A model generated the notes under the pieces. The model made no database searches, was not told the origin of the DNA, and saw nothing but the letters and a program-made list of their open reading frames with translations. From Streptomyces xanthophaeus (GTDB lineage Bacteria; Actinomycetota; Actinomycetes; Streptomycetales; Streptomycetaceae), in the NCBI RefSeq assembly GCF_000725805.1, contig NZ_JOFT01000038.1, forward strand, positions 1-64,000: 64,000 bases of DNA, in the 5' to 3' direction. The translations under genes and the position numbers were made by a program. This document shows positions 9,885 to 19,163 of this stretch, in pieces (the first letter of the stretch is position 1; each line of letters starts with the position of its first letter).

Positions 9885-10781
9885 GTGATCGAGGCACGTC
9901 ATCTCCGGGTTCTGCGCGCTGTCGCCGGGACCGGGTCCTTCTCCGCCGCCGCCCGCGAGCTCGGCTGCACCCAGCCGGCCGTCTCCCAGCAGATGAAGGC
10001 GCTGGAGCAGTCGGCCGGCACCCCGCTGCTCATCCGCACCGGCCGCGAGATGCGGCTGACCCAGGCGGGTGAGGCCCTGGTCCGGCACGCCGCCGGGATC
10101 CTGGCCGGGCTGACCGCCGCCGAGGAGGAGGTCGCGGCCATCGCCGGGCTGCGCGCGGGCCGGGTCCGGCTGGTGTCCTTCCCCAGCGGCAGCTCCACGC
10201 TGGTGCCGACGGCGCTCGCGGCGATGCGCGCCGAGCACCCGGGCACCCGCATCTCCCTGGTCGAGGCGGAGCCGCCGCGTTCGGTGGAGATGCTGCGCGA
10301 GGGCGACTGCGACCTGGCGCTGGCGTTCCGCTACGACGGCTCCTCCGGGTCCGCAGAGTGGGAGGACCTCGTGGTGCGGCCGCTGCTGACGGACCGGCTC
10401 GTCGGGCTGGTGCCCGAAGCCCATCCGCTGGCCGGGGCCGAACGGGTGGGCATGGCGGAGCTGGCGCAGGAGCCCTGGATCGCGGGCTGTCCGCGCTGCC
10501 GCCGCCATCTGGTGGAGGTGTGCGAGTCCGCGGGCTTCACCCCGCGGATCGACTTCGCCACCGACGACTATCCGGCGGTCGTGGGGCTGGTCGGCGCCGG
10601 GCTGGGCGTGGCGGTGCTGCCGGAGCTCGCGGTGGAGTCCGTACGGGCCAAGGGCGTGAGCACCCTGGTGGTGGAACCCGCCGTCGAGCGGCAGGTCGTG
10701 GCGCTGACCCTGCCGGACCTGGCCAGGGTCCCGGCCGTGGCCGCGACCCTGGCCGAGCTGGAGCGGGCCGCGGCGCGCTGA
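9885..10781 (+). CDS. LysR family transcriptional regulator
   Basis: This 298-residue LysR-type regulator has an N-terminal winged HTH (residues 1-60: HLRVLRAVAGTGSFSAAARELGCTQPAVSQQMKALE) and a periplasmic-binding-protein-like effector domain (from about residue 90). It carries an unusual CPRC pair in the effector domain (AGCPRCRRHLVEV) that could bind metal or form a disulfide; this is inference. Translation begins at GTG 9885 with no clear Shine-Dalgarno, consistent with a leaderless mRNA. It is divergent from the MOSC gene, the most likely target along with its own promoter. Confidence 0.93.
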   Translation: MIEARHLRVLRAVAGTGSFSAAARELGCTQPAVSQQMKALEQSAGTPLLIRTGREMRLTQAGEALVRHAAGILAGLTAAEEEVAAIAGLRAGRVRLVSFPSGSSTLVPTALAAMRAEHPGTRISLVEAEPPRSVEMLREGDCDLALAFRYDGSSGSAEWEDLVVRPLLTDRLVGLVPEAHPLAGAERVGMAELAQEPWIAGCPRCRRHLVEVCESAGFTPRIDFATDDYPAVVGLVGAGLGVAVLPELAVESVRAKGVSTLVVEPAVERQVVALTLPDLARVPAVAATLAELERAAAR

Positions 10782-10786
10782 CCGGC

Positions 10787-10818
10787 CCCGGGCGGGCGCG
10801 GGCTGCTGCCCGCCCGGG
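10787..10818. terminator. bidirectional terminator between the LysR gene and whiD
   Basis: A perfect 10-base-pair stem (10787-10796 with 10809-10818) and a 12-base loop that can pair further sits 5 bases after the LysR stop and 48 bases beyond the convergent whiD stop. Confidence 0.7.
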
Positions 10819-10865
10819 TGTGCCGGGCGCAGGAGAAACGTTCCTTCGGACGTTTCCCGCGGCCG

Positions 10866-11192
10866 TCAGTGCGGAGCGATCGGTCCGATCGCGCTGGATG
10901 CGGGAATCAGGCGGTGGCGGGCTCGGCCCATCAGTTCCTCGCGTTCGTCCTCGGTGAGGCCGCCCCACACCCCGTAGGGCTCACGGACGGCGAGTGCGTG
11001 CGCGGCGCATTCCGCGCGCACCGGGCATCGCATGCAGACCTCTTTAGCCGAGGCCTCGCGCGCGCTCCTGGCCGCGCCCCGCTCGCCTTCCGGGTGGAAG
11101 AAGAGGGAGCTGTCGACTCCTCGGCAGGCAGCCAGCAGCTGCCAGTCCCAGAGGTCGGCGTTCGGTCCGGGGAGGCGGGAGAAATCTGCCAT
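10866..11192 (-). CDS. whiD: WhiB-family iron-sulfur regulator WhiD
   Basis: This 108-residue Wbl protein is an actinobacterial [4Fe-4S] regulator that works by binding region 4 of the principal sigma factor. The four cluster ligands are Cys23, Cys53, Cys56 and Cys62 (C..CxxCxxxxxC), followed by the YGVWGG turn and a basic C-terminus (GRARHRL). The N-terminus MADFSRLPGPNADLWDWQLLAAC and the position next to bldM match WhiD as I remember it. WhiD is needed for spore wall maturation and septation in S. coelicolor. ATG 11192 was chosen by family length; the open frame upstream is not conserved. It is divergent from bldM across a 379-base regulatory region. Naming rests on memory of the protein and synteny. 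Confidence 0.9.
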   Translation of the reverse strand: MADFSRLPGPNADLWDWQLLAACRGVDSSLFFHPEGERGAARSAREASAKEVCMRCPVRAECAAHALAVREPYGVWGGLTEDEREELMGRARHRLIPASSAIGPIAPH

Positions 11193-11245
11193 TGGTAGTC
11201 CTCTTGGTGCCGGTACTGAGGCGGATACGGTCCATGTCTCCACAC

Positions 11246-11260
11246 CTACTGTCGTAGTAG
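11246..11260. promoter_or_regulatory. inverted repeat upstream of whiD
   Basis: CTACT-GTCGT-AGTAG is a perfect 5-5-5 inverted repeat, 54-68 bases upstream of the whiD start. Its position suits an operator for whiD, but I do not recognise the cognate regulator. Confidence 0.3.
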
Positions 11261-11417
11261 ATGTAAATATGACTCATTGGGAATCTAGCCTCAGACACAT
11301 GCCAAACGGAAGGAAAGCCGCCAAATAGGGCATAGCTCCAGATGGAGGACACGCCGCTTGTGGTGCCCGTGTCGTGTTCGGTTCCTCACGTAGAGTGCCG
11401 AAGGTGTCCGTCCGACC

Positions 11418-11445
11418 CGTAACTCTTTCGAGTGACCATCGTTGA
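11418..11445 (+). promoter_or_regulatory. sigma-BldN-dependent promoter of bldM
   Basis: CGTAAC at 11418-11423 and CGTTGA at 11440-11445 are separated by exactly 16 bases. This is the -35/-10 pair and spacing reported for the sigma-BldN promoter bldMp2 in S. coelicolor. The predicted start lies about 120 bases before the bldM ATG. Confidence 0.88.
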
Positions 11446-11571
11446 GAGTGCGAAGGCGGTTGAACCAAGAAGTTCTCGGACAGGTGTCCGGGGACATCGA
11501 CCGCACAGGTGACGATACGTACCAGCCTGGAGGCTCAAGGTGACGCGCATCAGCAGCTGCGGAGGGCGGTC

Positions 11572-12183
11572 ATGACATCCGTCCTCGTCTGCGACGACTC
11601 CCCGCTTGCCCGAGAGGCGCTCCGTCGCGCGGTTGCCACCGTGCCCGGCGTCGAGCGTGTGACGACGGCTGCCAACGGCGAGGAAGTCCTCCGCCGCTGG
11701 GGTGCCGACCGCTCCGACCTGATTCTGATGGATGTCCGGATGCCCGGACTCGGCGGTGTCGAGACGGTCCGCCGGCTCCTCTCGGCCGACCCCGGCGCCC
11801 GCATCATCATGCTGACGGTCGCCGAGGACCTGGACGGCGTGGCCCTCGCGGTCGCCGCCGGCGCCCGTGGGTACCTGCACAAGGACGCCTCGCGCGCCGA
11901 ACTGCGGGCCACGGTCACCCAGGCCCTCGCCGACCCGACCTGGCGACTGGCTCCGCGCCGGCTCCGTTCGGCCGAGATGGGCGCCGCGCCCACGCTCACC
12001 GCACGCGAGATCCAGGTGCTGGAGGGCATGAGCCACGGCCGGTCCAATGCGGAGATCGGGCGCGAGCTCTTCCTCTCCGAGGACACGGTCAAGACCCACG
12101 CCCGCCGGCTGTTCAAGAAGCTGGGCGCCTCCGACCGGGCCCACGCCGTGGCGCTCGGCTTCCGCTGGGGCCTCGTCCGCTGA
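11572..12183 (+). CDS. bldM: orphan atypical response regulator BldM
   Basis: The 203-residue protein has an N-terminal receiver (TSVLVCDDSPLAREAL, conserved Asp54 in ILMDVRMPG) and a C-terminal LuxR-type HTH (LTAREIQVLEGMSHGRSNAEIGRELFLSEDTVKTHARRLFKKLGA). Sequence, length and location next to whiD identify BldM (WhiK), a master regulator of aerial growth and sporulation. It acts as a homodimer on early genes and as a heterodimer with WhiI on late ones, and phosphorylation is thought to be dispensable. No kinase gene is adjacent. ATG 11572 follows a clear GGAGG eleven bases upstream. Transcription is expected from the sigma-BldN promoter upstream. Confidence 0.96.
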   Translation: MTSVLVCDDSPLAREALRRAVATVPGVERVTTAANGEEVLRRWGADRSDLILMDVRMPGLGGVETVRRLLSADPGARIIMLTVAEDLDGVALAVAAGARGYLHKDASRAELRATVTQALADPTWRLAPRRLRSAEMGAAPTLTAREIQVLEGMSHGRSNAEIGRELFLSEDTVKTHARRLFKKLGASDRAHAVALGFRWGLVR

Positions 12184-12192
12184 CCCCCGGGT

Positions 12193-12215
12193 CCCGTCCG
12201 CCCCGTGCGGACGGG
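12193..12215 (+). terminator. terminator after bldM
   Basis: A 9-base-pair stem (12193-12201 with 12207-12215) and a 5-base loop starts 10 bases after the bldM stop. There is no U-tract, as is common in this genus. Confidence 0.65.
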
Positions 12216-12399
12216 GCGCCAGCACCTCCAGGCCACCGCCGGGGCGACCCGGCGGCATCCCGGGCTCGCATCCGGCGCGGCGCCCGGCCCCGTACGGCGG
12301 GCGCGGTCCCGCAGCGCGTGACCGGTGCCCCCGTCCTACCCGGTGCGCACCCGGGGGTTGGCGGGGCACAATCCGGGGGACGTGTCGCTTCGTGCGCGA

Positions 12400-12461
12400 T
12401 GCCGCATCCTTGAGGGTGTGCCGCATTCTTGGAGATGTGGAGTCCTCGGGGAGTCCTCGGG
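12400..12461 (+). repeat. tandem direct repeats upstream of the shbA-like gene
   Basis: Two imperfect 19-base units (12400-12418 and 12419-12437, both beginning TGCCGCAT) are followed almost directly by two perfect 11-base units GAGTCCTCGGG (12440-12450 and 12451-12461). They end 37 bases before the chosen ATG and may be binding sites in the promoter region. Confidence 0.6.
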
Positions 12462-12497
12462 GACCATTCGGCCGAGCGGGAGGGGAGGGCGCACAGC

Positions 12498-13217
12498 ATG
12501 AGTTCCGGCGCACCCGCTCATAACGCTTCGATGCACAACCCGGACCACGGTGCCACGGATGCTCCGGCGTCAAGGCACCATGGATTGATGCGCGACGACG
12601 AGGCCCAGGGGTCACCCGCGGCCACAGGCCCGACCGGAGCCGCCAGAGGCGGCGGTTCCGGGCCCGTCAGCGCGCTCGTACGCCGAGCGGTGGAGGGCGA
12701 CGAGCAGGCCACGCACGACCTGCTCGCCTTCGTGCACCCCCTGGCGATCCGCTACTGCCGCACCCGGCTGTCGCGGCTTCCCGGTGACGCCCGTCACTTC
12801 GTGGAGGACCTGGCGCAGGAGGTCTGCGTCGCCGTCCTGATGGCCCTGCCGCGCTACCGCGACACCGGCCGGCCCTTCGAGGCCTTCGTCTTCGCCATCG
12901 CCGCGCACAAGGTCGCCGACCTGCAGCGGGCCGCCATGCGGCATCCCGGCAGCACGGCCGTGCCCTCCGACGAGATGCCGGAGCGGCCCGACGACTCGCT
13001 CGGCCCGGAAGAGCGGGCGCTGCTCAGCAGCGACGCGGCCTGGGCCAAGAAGCTGCTGGCCAACCTTCCGGAGAACCAGCGCGAGCTGCTCGTCCTGCGC
13101 GTGGCGGTCGGGCTGACCGCGGAGGAGACCGGGCAGATGCTCGGCATGTCCCCCGGTGCGGTGCGGGTGGCCCAGCACCGCGCCCTCAGCAGGCTCAGGG
13201 CGCTCGCGGAACAGTAG
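12498..13217 (+). CDS. shbA: ECF-type RNA polymerase sigma factor, ShbA-like
   Basis: This 239-residue sigma-70-family protein has a disordered N-terminus of about 70 residues. Region 2 follows ([33 protein letters not shown], then [43 protein letters not shown]), then a linker ([15 protein letters not shown]), then region 4 ([51 protein letters not shown]). Its place between bldM and guaB fits ShbA, which in Streptomyces griseus drives transcription of the principal sigma gene hrdB; that identification is from synteny and memory. No anti-sigma gene is adjacent. ATG 12498 follows a strong GGAGGGGAGGG; a later Met at 12588 lacks such a site. Confidence 0.82.
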   Translation: MSSGAPAHNASMHNPDHGATDAPASRHHGLMRDDEAQGSPAATGPTGAARGGGSGPVSALVRRAVEGDEQATHDLLAFVHPLAIRYCRTRLSRLPGDARHFVEDLAQEVCVAVLMALPRYRDTGRPFEAFVFAIAAHKVADLQRAAMRHPGSTAVPSDEMPERPDDSLGPEERALLSSDAAWAKKLLANLPENQRELLVLRVAVGLTAEETGQMLGMSPGAVRVAQHRALSRLRALAEQ

Positions 13218-13279
13218 GCGCGGCGGCGGCCCGGATTCCTTCGTGGCGGCCGCCCGTTCGCCCCGGGCGGTCCGGTACC

Positions 13280-13301
13280 GGTCCCGTAGCGGTCCCGTAG
13301 C
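13280..13301 (+). repeat. 11-base tandem repeat upstream of guaB
   Basis: GGTCCCGTAGC occurs twice head to tail (13280-13290 and 13291-13301), about 130 bases before the guaB start. Function unknown; it could be a binding site or chance in a G/C-rich spacer. Confidence 0.4.
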
Positions 13302-13328
13302 GGTCGGTCGCGAGCGAAATCGTCGTAG

Positions 13329-14939
<1,611 letters not shown>

Positions 14940-14952
14940 CAGCGCACCTGAC

Positions 14953-14984
14953 AGGGGCGGGCCCGGGTGACCGGGCCCGCCCCT
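14953..14984 (+). terminator. terminator after guaB
   Basis: A perfect 14-base-pair stem (14953-14966 with 14971-14984) and a GTGA loop starts 14 bases after the guaB stop. Confidence 0.85.
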
Positions 14985-15078
14985 TGCCGTTGCGGCGTCC
15001 GTACAGCGGTCACGGGGACGCGACTCCCCGGCGTTCAGGGATACTGGACGGGCAGACCCAGAGGAAAGGCCACCACAC

Positions 15079-16203
15079 GTGACTGAGATCGAGATCGGGC
15101 GCGGCAAGCGCGGCCGCAGGGCGTACGCGTTCGACGACATCGCCATCGTCCCGAGCCGGCGTACCCGGGACCCGAAGGAGGTCTCGATCGCGTGGCAGAT
15201 CGACGCGTACCGCTTCGAGCTCCCCTTCCTGGCCGCCCCCATGGACTCGGTCGTCTCCCCGCAGACCGCGATCCGCATCGGTGAGCTCGGCGGCCTCGGC
15301 GTGCTGAACCTCGAAGGCCTGTGGACCCGGTACGAGGACCCGCAGCCGCTGCTCGACGAGATCACGGAGCTGGACACGGAGACGGCCACCCGCCGCCTCC
15401 AGGACATCTACTCCGCGCCGATCCAGGCGGACCTGATCCGCCAGCGCATCAAGGAGGTGCGCGACTCCGGTGTCGTCACCGCCGCAGCGCTCTCCCCGCA
15501 GCGCACCGCCGAGTTCTCCAAGGCCGTCGTCGACGCGGGCGTGGACATCTTCGTGATCCGCGGCACCACCGTGTCGGCCGAGCACGTCTCGGGCGCCGCC
15601 GAACCGCTGAACCTCAAGCAGTTCATCTACGAGCTCGACGTCCCCGTGATCGTCGGCGGCTGCGCCACCTACACCGCGGCCCTGCACCTGATGCGCACCG
15701 GCGCCGCGGGTGTCCTCGTCGGCTTCGGTGGCGGCGCCGCGCACACCACGCGCAACGTGCTGGGCATCCAGGTCCCGATGGCGACCGCCGTCGCGGACGT
15801 GGCCGCGGCCCGGCGCGACTACATGGACGAGTCCGGCGGCCGCTACGTGCACGTCATCGCCGACGGCGGCGTGGGCTGGTCGGGCGACATCCCGAAGGCC
15901 GTCGCCTGCGGCGCCGACGCCGTGATGATGGGCTCCCCGCTGGCCCGTGCCACGGACGCGCCCGGCAAGGGCAACCACTGGGGCATGGAGGCCGTGCACG
16001 AGGACGTGCCGCGCGGCAAGAAGGTCGACCTGGGCACCGTCGGCACCACCGAGGAGATCCTCACCGGTCCCTCGCACAGCCCCGACGGCTCGATGAACAT
16101 CTTCGGCGCGCTGCGCCGTTCGATGGCCACCACCGGCTACAGCGAGCTCAAGGAGTTCCAGCGGGTCGAGGTCACGGTCGCGGACTCGCAGCACAGCCGC
16201 TGA
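15079..16203 (+). CDS. guaB3: GuaB3 family IMP dehydrogenase-related protein
   Basis: This 374-residue TIM-barrel protein of the IMPDH/GMP-reductase superfamily is the actinobacterial GuaB3 type and lacks the CBS pair. The N-terminal RRAYAFDDIAIVPSRRTRDP and the phosphate-binding VHVIADGGVGWSGDIPKAVACGADAVMMGSPLA are clear. The catalytic loop reads GFGGGAAHTTR (residues 215-225) where guaB has [11 protein letters not shown], so the nucleophilic Cys is replaced by His222. As far as I recall, the mycobacterial GuaB3 loop also lacks Cys, so this is a family trait and the protein is probably not a classical IMPDH. GTG 15079 follows GAGGAAAGG. A strong hairpin follows it. Confidence 0.9.
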   Translation: MTEIEIGRGKRGRRAYAFDDIAIVPSRRTRDPKEVSIAWQIDAYRFELPFLAAPMDSVVSPQTAIRIGELGGLGVLNLEGLWTRYEDPQPLLDEITELDTETATRRLQDIYSAPIQADLIRQRIKEVRDSGVVTAAALSPQRTAEFSKAVVDAGVDIFVIRGTTVSAEHVSGAAEPLNLKQFIYELDVPVIVGGCATYTAALHLMRTGAAGVLVGFGGGAAHTTRNVLGIQVPMATAVADVAAARRDYMDESGGRYVHVIADGGVGWSGDIPKAVACGADAVMMGSPLARATDAPGKGNHWGMEAVHEDVPRGKKVDLGTVGTTEEILTGPSHSPDGSMNIFGALRRSMATTGYSELKEFQRVEVTVADSQHSR

Positions 16204-16246
16204 CGGGACCGACGGCGGCGGGCCTGACGGCCTGACCGACATCGGC

Positions 16247-16286
16247 AAGGAGGGCCGGCACCCCGCTCGGGGTGCCGGCCCTCCTT
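16247..16286. terminator. strong bidirectional terminator between guaB3 and the M16 gene
   Basis: A perfect 18-base-pair stem (16247-16264 with 16269-16286), a GCTC loop and a TTTT run on the plus strand lie between convergent genes ending at 16203 and 16294. Confidence 0.92.
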
Positions 16287-16293
16287 TTGTGTC

Positions 16294-18093
16294 TCAGCCC
16301 TTGCCCTTGAGGCGGTGGCGCAGCACCAGGAGCCAGGGGACGAGGAACATCAGGCAGACGATCCCGAAGCCGCCCACGGCGGTCCAGTCGGGCCCGTCGG
16401 GGGTGAGTTCCGCGTCGGTCTCGCCGAGGACGAGCAGGCCGAGGACGACGGTCAGGAAGCCGGAGGCCAGGCCGAGCAGCCAGAGCACGACCGTGACCGC
16501 GGTGCTGCGGGTGGCCTTCGGTGCGGCCGGTTCGGCCTTGCGGGGCTGCGGTATGCGGGCGGGGTCGCGGGGCGGCATGCGGACCACCGCGGCGGGCGGG
16601 ACGCCCGCGTCCAGGGGGGCCAGCTCGGCGGCGGTGATGCCGTGCAGGGTGGGTTCGACGGTGAGGGTGAAGCCGTCGTGGCCGACGAGGTGGCGGGCGC
16701 CGTCCGGGAAGACGTACATCAGCGAGCAGGCGGCGTACCGGACCGTCACCTGCTGGCCCGGGCCGACGAGGCTGACGCCGTCGCCCGCCACGAGCAGGGC
16801 GAGGTCGCGGTCCTCCAGGGAGGTGTAGCGCCGCCCGGTGACCGTGTCGGGGGAGGTGGCGGGGGCCGCGGTGAGTCCGGCCCAGTCCACGCCCCGGCGG
16901 GGGACCTGCATCAGGGCGCCCGCCCACAGCTCGCGGGCCACCCGCTGGAGGTCGGCGAGGGTGACGGCCTCGATCTGGGCCCGCGCCTCGGCGACGGTCA
17001 GGTCGCGGTGGCGCATCAGCAGGTTCATGGCCTGGGCGGGGAGCTTGGCGGCGGCGAGCTCCGGGACGTCGAACTGGGCCAGCGCGGCCGTCCGTACGGA
17101 GTCCAGGTCGGCCTGCTCGATCCGGCCGGCCCGCAGCTTCGCGAGGACGTCGACGAAGGCGCCGACCATCGCGTCCTGCTTCTCGGGGAGCGCGTCGGCG
17201 TACGCGATGACGGTCGCGGAGGCGGTGTCGCGCGGGCAGTACTCGGCGGCCGCGGTGTAGGAGTAGCCGCCCTTCTGGCGCAGTGCGCGGAACAGTTCCT
17301 TGCCGAGGACCTCGGTGAGCAGCCCGGCCTCGGTCGAGCGGGGCAGGACCGAGGTCAGGACGAGCCCGCCCTCGTCGCCCTGGAAGTAGGCGGGGGTGGC
17401 GGGGAGGGCGGAGGTCGCCTCGGGGACGGGGTGCCAGGTGCCGGTGGGCAGGGTGAGGTCGAGGCCCTCGGGGAGGGTGTCGCTGGTGATCCACAGGACC
17501 GCGTTCTCGGCGGTGAACCAGGTCCCGGCCCAGTCGCGGACGTTGTGCGCGGTGATCCGGTGCAGGCCGGCCTCGGCGTAGTCGGTGAGGCCGTAGGAGC
17601 GGGATCCGTACCGCCACAGGGCCATGCCGTGGCCCGGGCCGCGGCCGCGGCCGGCGGCCTCGGTGCGCAGGATCTCCTTCTCGGTCTCCAGCCGGTCCAT
17701 GGGGAGGTCGCGCAGGGCCGCGCAGACGCCGTTGAGGTATTCGACGACGTCGGCGGGGGTGCCGGTGACGTGGAAGTGGGTGTGGGCGGCGGAGGTGGAG
17801 CCGTTGTAGTGCAGGTCGCTCAGGCCGTGCCGGTGCAGGGCGAGGTGTTCGACCAGGTGGGTGATCCCGCTGGTGGCGAGGGTCTCGTCGGCGCGGCCGA
17901 CGCGGAAGAGGAGTCCGGCGGTGACGGGGCCGGAGCGCGGGGCGAGGAGGGTGCGGATGCCGTTGACGGCGGTGTGCGTGATGCCGTCGGCGTCGGTGGT
18001 GGTCGCCGGGCCGGTGGCGGGGTCCGCGACGGCCGGTCCGGTGGCGGGCGTGCCTTCGGTGGCGGGGCCGGTGGTGTCGATGTCCGTGTCCAT
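16294..18093 (-). CDS. M16 (insulinase-like) metallopeptidase with C-terminal membrane anchor
   Basis: This 599-residue protein has an M16 peptidase core. The inverted zinc motif HLVEH is at residues 79-83, and the third-ligand helix (RLETEKEILRTEA, about residues 135-146) follows at the usual distance. A second M16-like half spans roughly residues 220-430. The C-terminal ~100 residues contain two hydrophobic helices (STAVTVVLWLLGLASGFL and GGFGIVCLMFLVPWLLVL) with a basic tail, so the enzyme is probably membrane-tethered. The N-terminal 35 residues are a low-complexity Thr/Pro/Ala stretch. It begins 7 bases after the stop of the upstream helical protein, so the two are probably one transcript. 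Substrate unknown. Confidence 0.82.
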   Translation of the reverse strand: MDTDIDTTGPATEGTPATGPAVADPATGPATTTDADGITHTAVNGIRTLLAPRSGPVTAGLLFRVGRADETLATSGITHLVEHLALHRHGLSDLHYNGSTSAAHTHFHVTGTPADVVEYLNGVCAALRDLPMDRLETEKEILRTEAAGRGRGPGHGMALWRYGSRSYGLTDYAEAGLHRITAHNVRDWAGTWFTAENAVLWITSDTLPEGLDLTLPTGTWHPVPEATSALPATPAYFQGDEGGLVLTSVLPRSTEAGLLTEVLGKELFRALRQKGGYSYTAAAEYCPRDTASATVIAYADALPEKQDAMVGAFVDVLAKLRAGRIEQADLDSVRTAALAQFDVPELAAAKLPAQAMNLLMRHRDLTVAEARAQIEAVTLADLQRVARELWAGALMQVPRRGVDWAGLTAAPATSPDTVTGRRYTSLEDRDLALLVAGDGVSLVGPGQQVTVRYAACSLMYVFPDGARHLVGHDGFTLTVEPTLHGITAAELAPLDAGVPPAAVVRMPPRDPARIPQPRKAEPAAPKATRSTAVTVVLWLLGLASGFLTVVLGLLVLGETDAELTPDGPDWTAVGGFGIVCLMFLVPWLLVLRHRLKGKG

Positions 18094-18100
18094 GCCGTCC

Positions 18101-19066
18101 TCAGCCCTTCGCCAGTGCGGTCTTGCGGTGGCGCACGAACGCGGCCTCGTGGTCGTTGCTCAGATAGCCCCAGGGGAACTCGCCGGCCGCGTTGCCGAGG
18201 GCGCGGAAGTGCACGGCCGCTTCTGCGTGGCGGCCGGCCGCGCAGTGCGCCGCGGCGAAGGCGCTGTGGACGCCGACGGCGTGGTGGGCGTCGGCGCGGA
18301 AGCCGGGGTGCAGGGCGGAGCGGGCGGCGGCGTCGACCAGGCGCGCGTGGTTCTCCGGTTGGCGCAGGTACGCCTCGGCGCCGGCCTTGTTCGCCTTCTC
18401 CGAGAGCTCCAGGTACTGCTCCATCTGGGCGATGGCCGTGAGGGCTCCGGCCGGGCTTCCCGCGGGCGCCCCGTCCAGGCGCTGCCGGGCGAATCCGTGT
18501 GCGGACTCCCAGCTGCCGCCCCATTTGGGGCAGAGCTGCTGGAGCAGTTGGAGCTGGCCGCTGTAGTGGTGGGGGTGGTGCTCGGCGAGCCGGTCGTAGC
18601 GGCGCCGGGCCTCGCTCTCGCCCAGTTCGAGGCCGCGGGCGGTGATGAGGCGCACGTACCAGGCGAGGGCGTACTCGGGGTACTCGGCACAGACGTCGAT
18701 CAGCAGGATCTCGGCGCGCCGCAGTGCGGAGTGGAAATCGTGGAACTGGCCCTTGGAGACGTGTTCCGCGCGCTGGTTGGAGCGGGCGGCCCAGCCGATC
18801 CGGACCAGCCGGTCGGCGAGCAGGGTCCGGGCCAGGGGATCGCCCGGCCAGCGTTCGGCTTGCGACCGGAGGAAGGTTTCCGAGCCGTCGGTCTCGGCGA
18901 CCGTCGCGCTGGCGACGGCGCGGTCGTCCTCGCAGAGGGGCGTTTCGAGCCCGGTGCGGACGGCGTCCCAGTCCCCCCGGCGCACGGCTTCGCGCAGTGC
19001 GGCGAGGGAGGGGATGCGGTCGGCGGGTTCGAACACGGGCCGACCGGGAGGAGGAAGAGCAGACAC
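18101..19066 (-). CDS. helical (TPR-like) protein of unknown function
   Basis: I do not recognise a named family for this 321-residue soluble protein. It is alpha-helical with repeated helix pairs such as SLAALREAVRRGDWDAVRTGLET, WPGDPLARTLLADRLVRIGWAAR and GVHSAFAAAHCAAGRHAEAAVHFRALGNAAGE, which look like TPR-type repeats and suggest a binding scaffold. The GTG start has no Shine-Dalgarno, but a good promoter ends six bases upstream, so the mRNA is probably leaderless. The stop lies 7 bases before the M16 peptidase start. The pair may form a peptidase-adaptor unit (inference from spacing only). Confidence 0.75.
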   Translation of the reverse strand: MSALPPPGRPVFEPADRIPSLAALREAVRRGDWDAVRTGLETPLCEDDRAVASATVAETDGSETFLRSQAERWPGDPLARTLLADRLVRIGWAARSNQRAEHVSKGQFHDFHSALRRAEILLIDVCAEYPEYALAWYVRLITARGLELGESEARRRYDRLAEHHPHHYSGQLQLLQQLCPKWGGSWESAHGFARQRLDGAPAGSPAGALTAIAQMEQYLELSEKANKAGAEAYLRQPENHARLVDAAARSALHPGFRADAHHAVGVHSAFAAAHCAAGRHAEAAVHFRALGNAAGEFPWGYLSNDHEAAFVRHRKTALAKG

Positions 19067-19072
19067 GCGCGG

Positions 19073-19100
19073 ATCATATGATCGGCAACCCCGTAGTCAA
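19073..19100 (-). promoter_or_regulatory. promoter for the TPR-like/M16 pair (leaderless)
   Basis: Read on the minus strand, -35 TTGACT (19095-19100) and -10 TATGAT (19073-19078) are 16 bases apart. The -10 ends six bases before the GTG at 19066, so transcription should start at the first codon. The -10 lies within a 12-base palindrome, GATCATATGATC (19072-19083). Confidence 0.72.
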
Positions 19101-19112
19101 CAGGGGTTGCCG
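19083..19112. terminator. hairpin overlapping the TPR-gene promoter
   Basis: A perfect 10-base-pair inverted repeat (19083-19092 with 19103-19112, 10-base loop) lies 52 bases beyond the stop of the four-helix membrane gene. It could end that transcript, but it also covers the spacer and -35 of the next promoter, so it may act as an operator instead. Confidence 0.55.
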
Positions 19113-19163
19113 TCTTTCGGGCCGCGATCGTGCCTGCTCAGCGCCGTTCGGGAGGGCCGGACG

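Larger units (their letters stand above)
11193..11571. other. whiD-bldM divergent regulatory region
   Basis: This 379-base gap is noticeably more AT-rich around 11250-11340 than its surroundings, as expected for promoters. It contains a sigma-BldN-type promoter for bldM at 11418-11445 and a small inverted repeat near whiD at 11246-11260. I saw no other confident element and no small gene. Confidence 0.75.
12184..12497. other. bldM-sigma factor intergenic region
   Basis: This 314-base gap holds the bldM terminator (12193-12215) and, close to the sigma gene, two sets of short tandem direct repeats (12400-12461). The remaining stretch shows no gene or promoter I can support. Confidence 0.6.

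Noticed and set aside
11424..11445. BldD box in the bldM promoter region
   Set aside because: An AGTGAC half-site is present at 11431 but there is no matching inverted half, so binding is not supported by the sequence.
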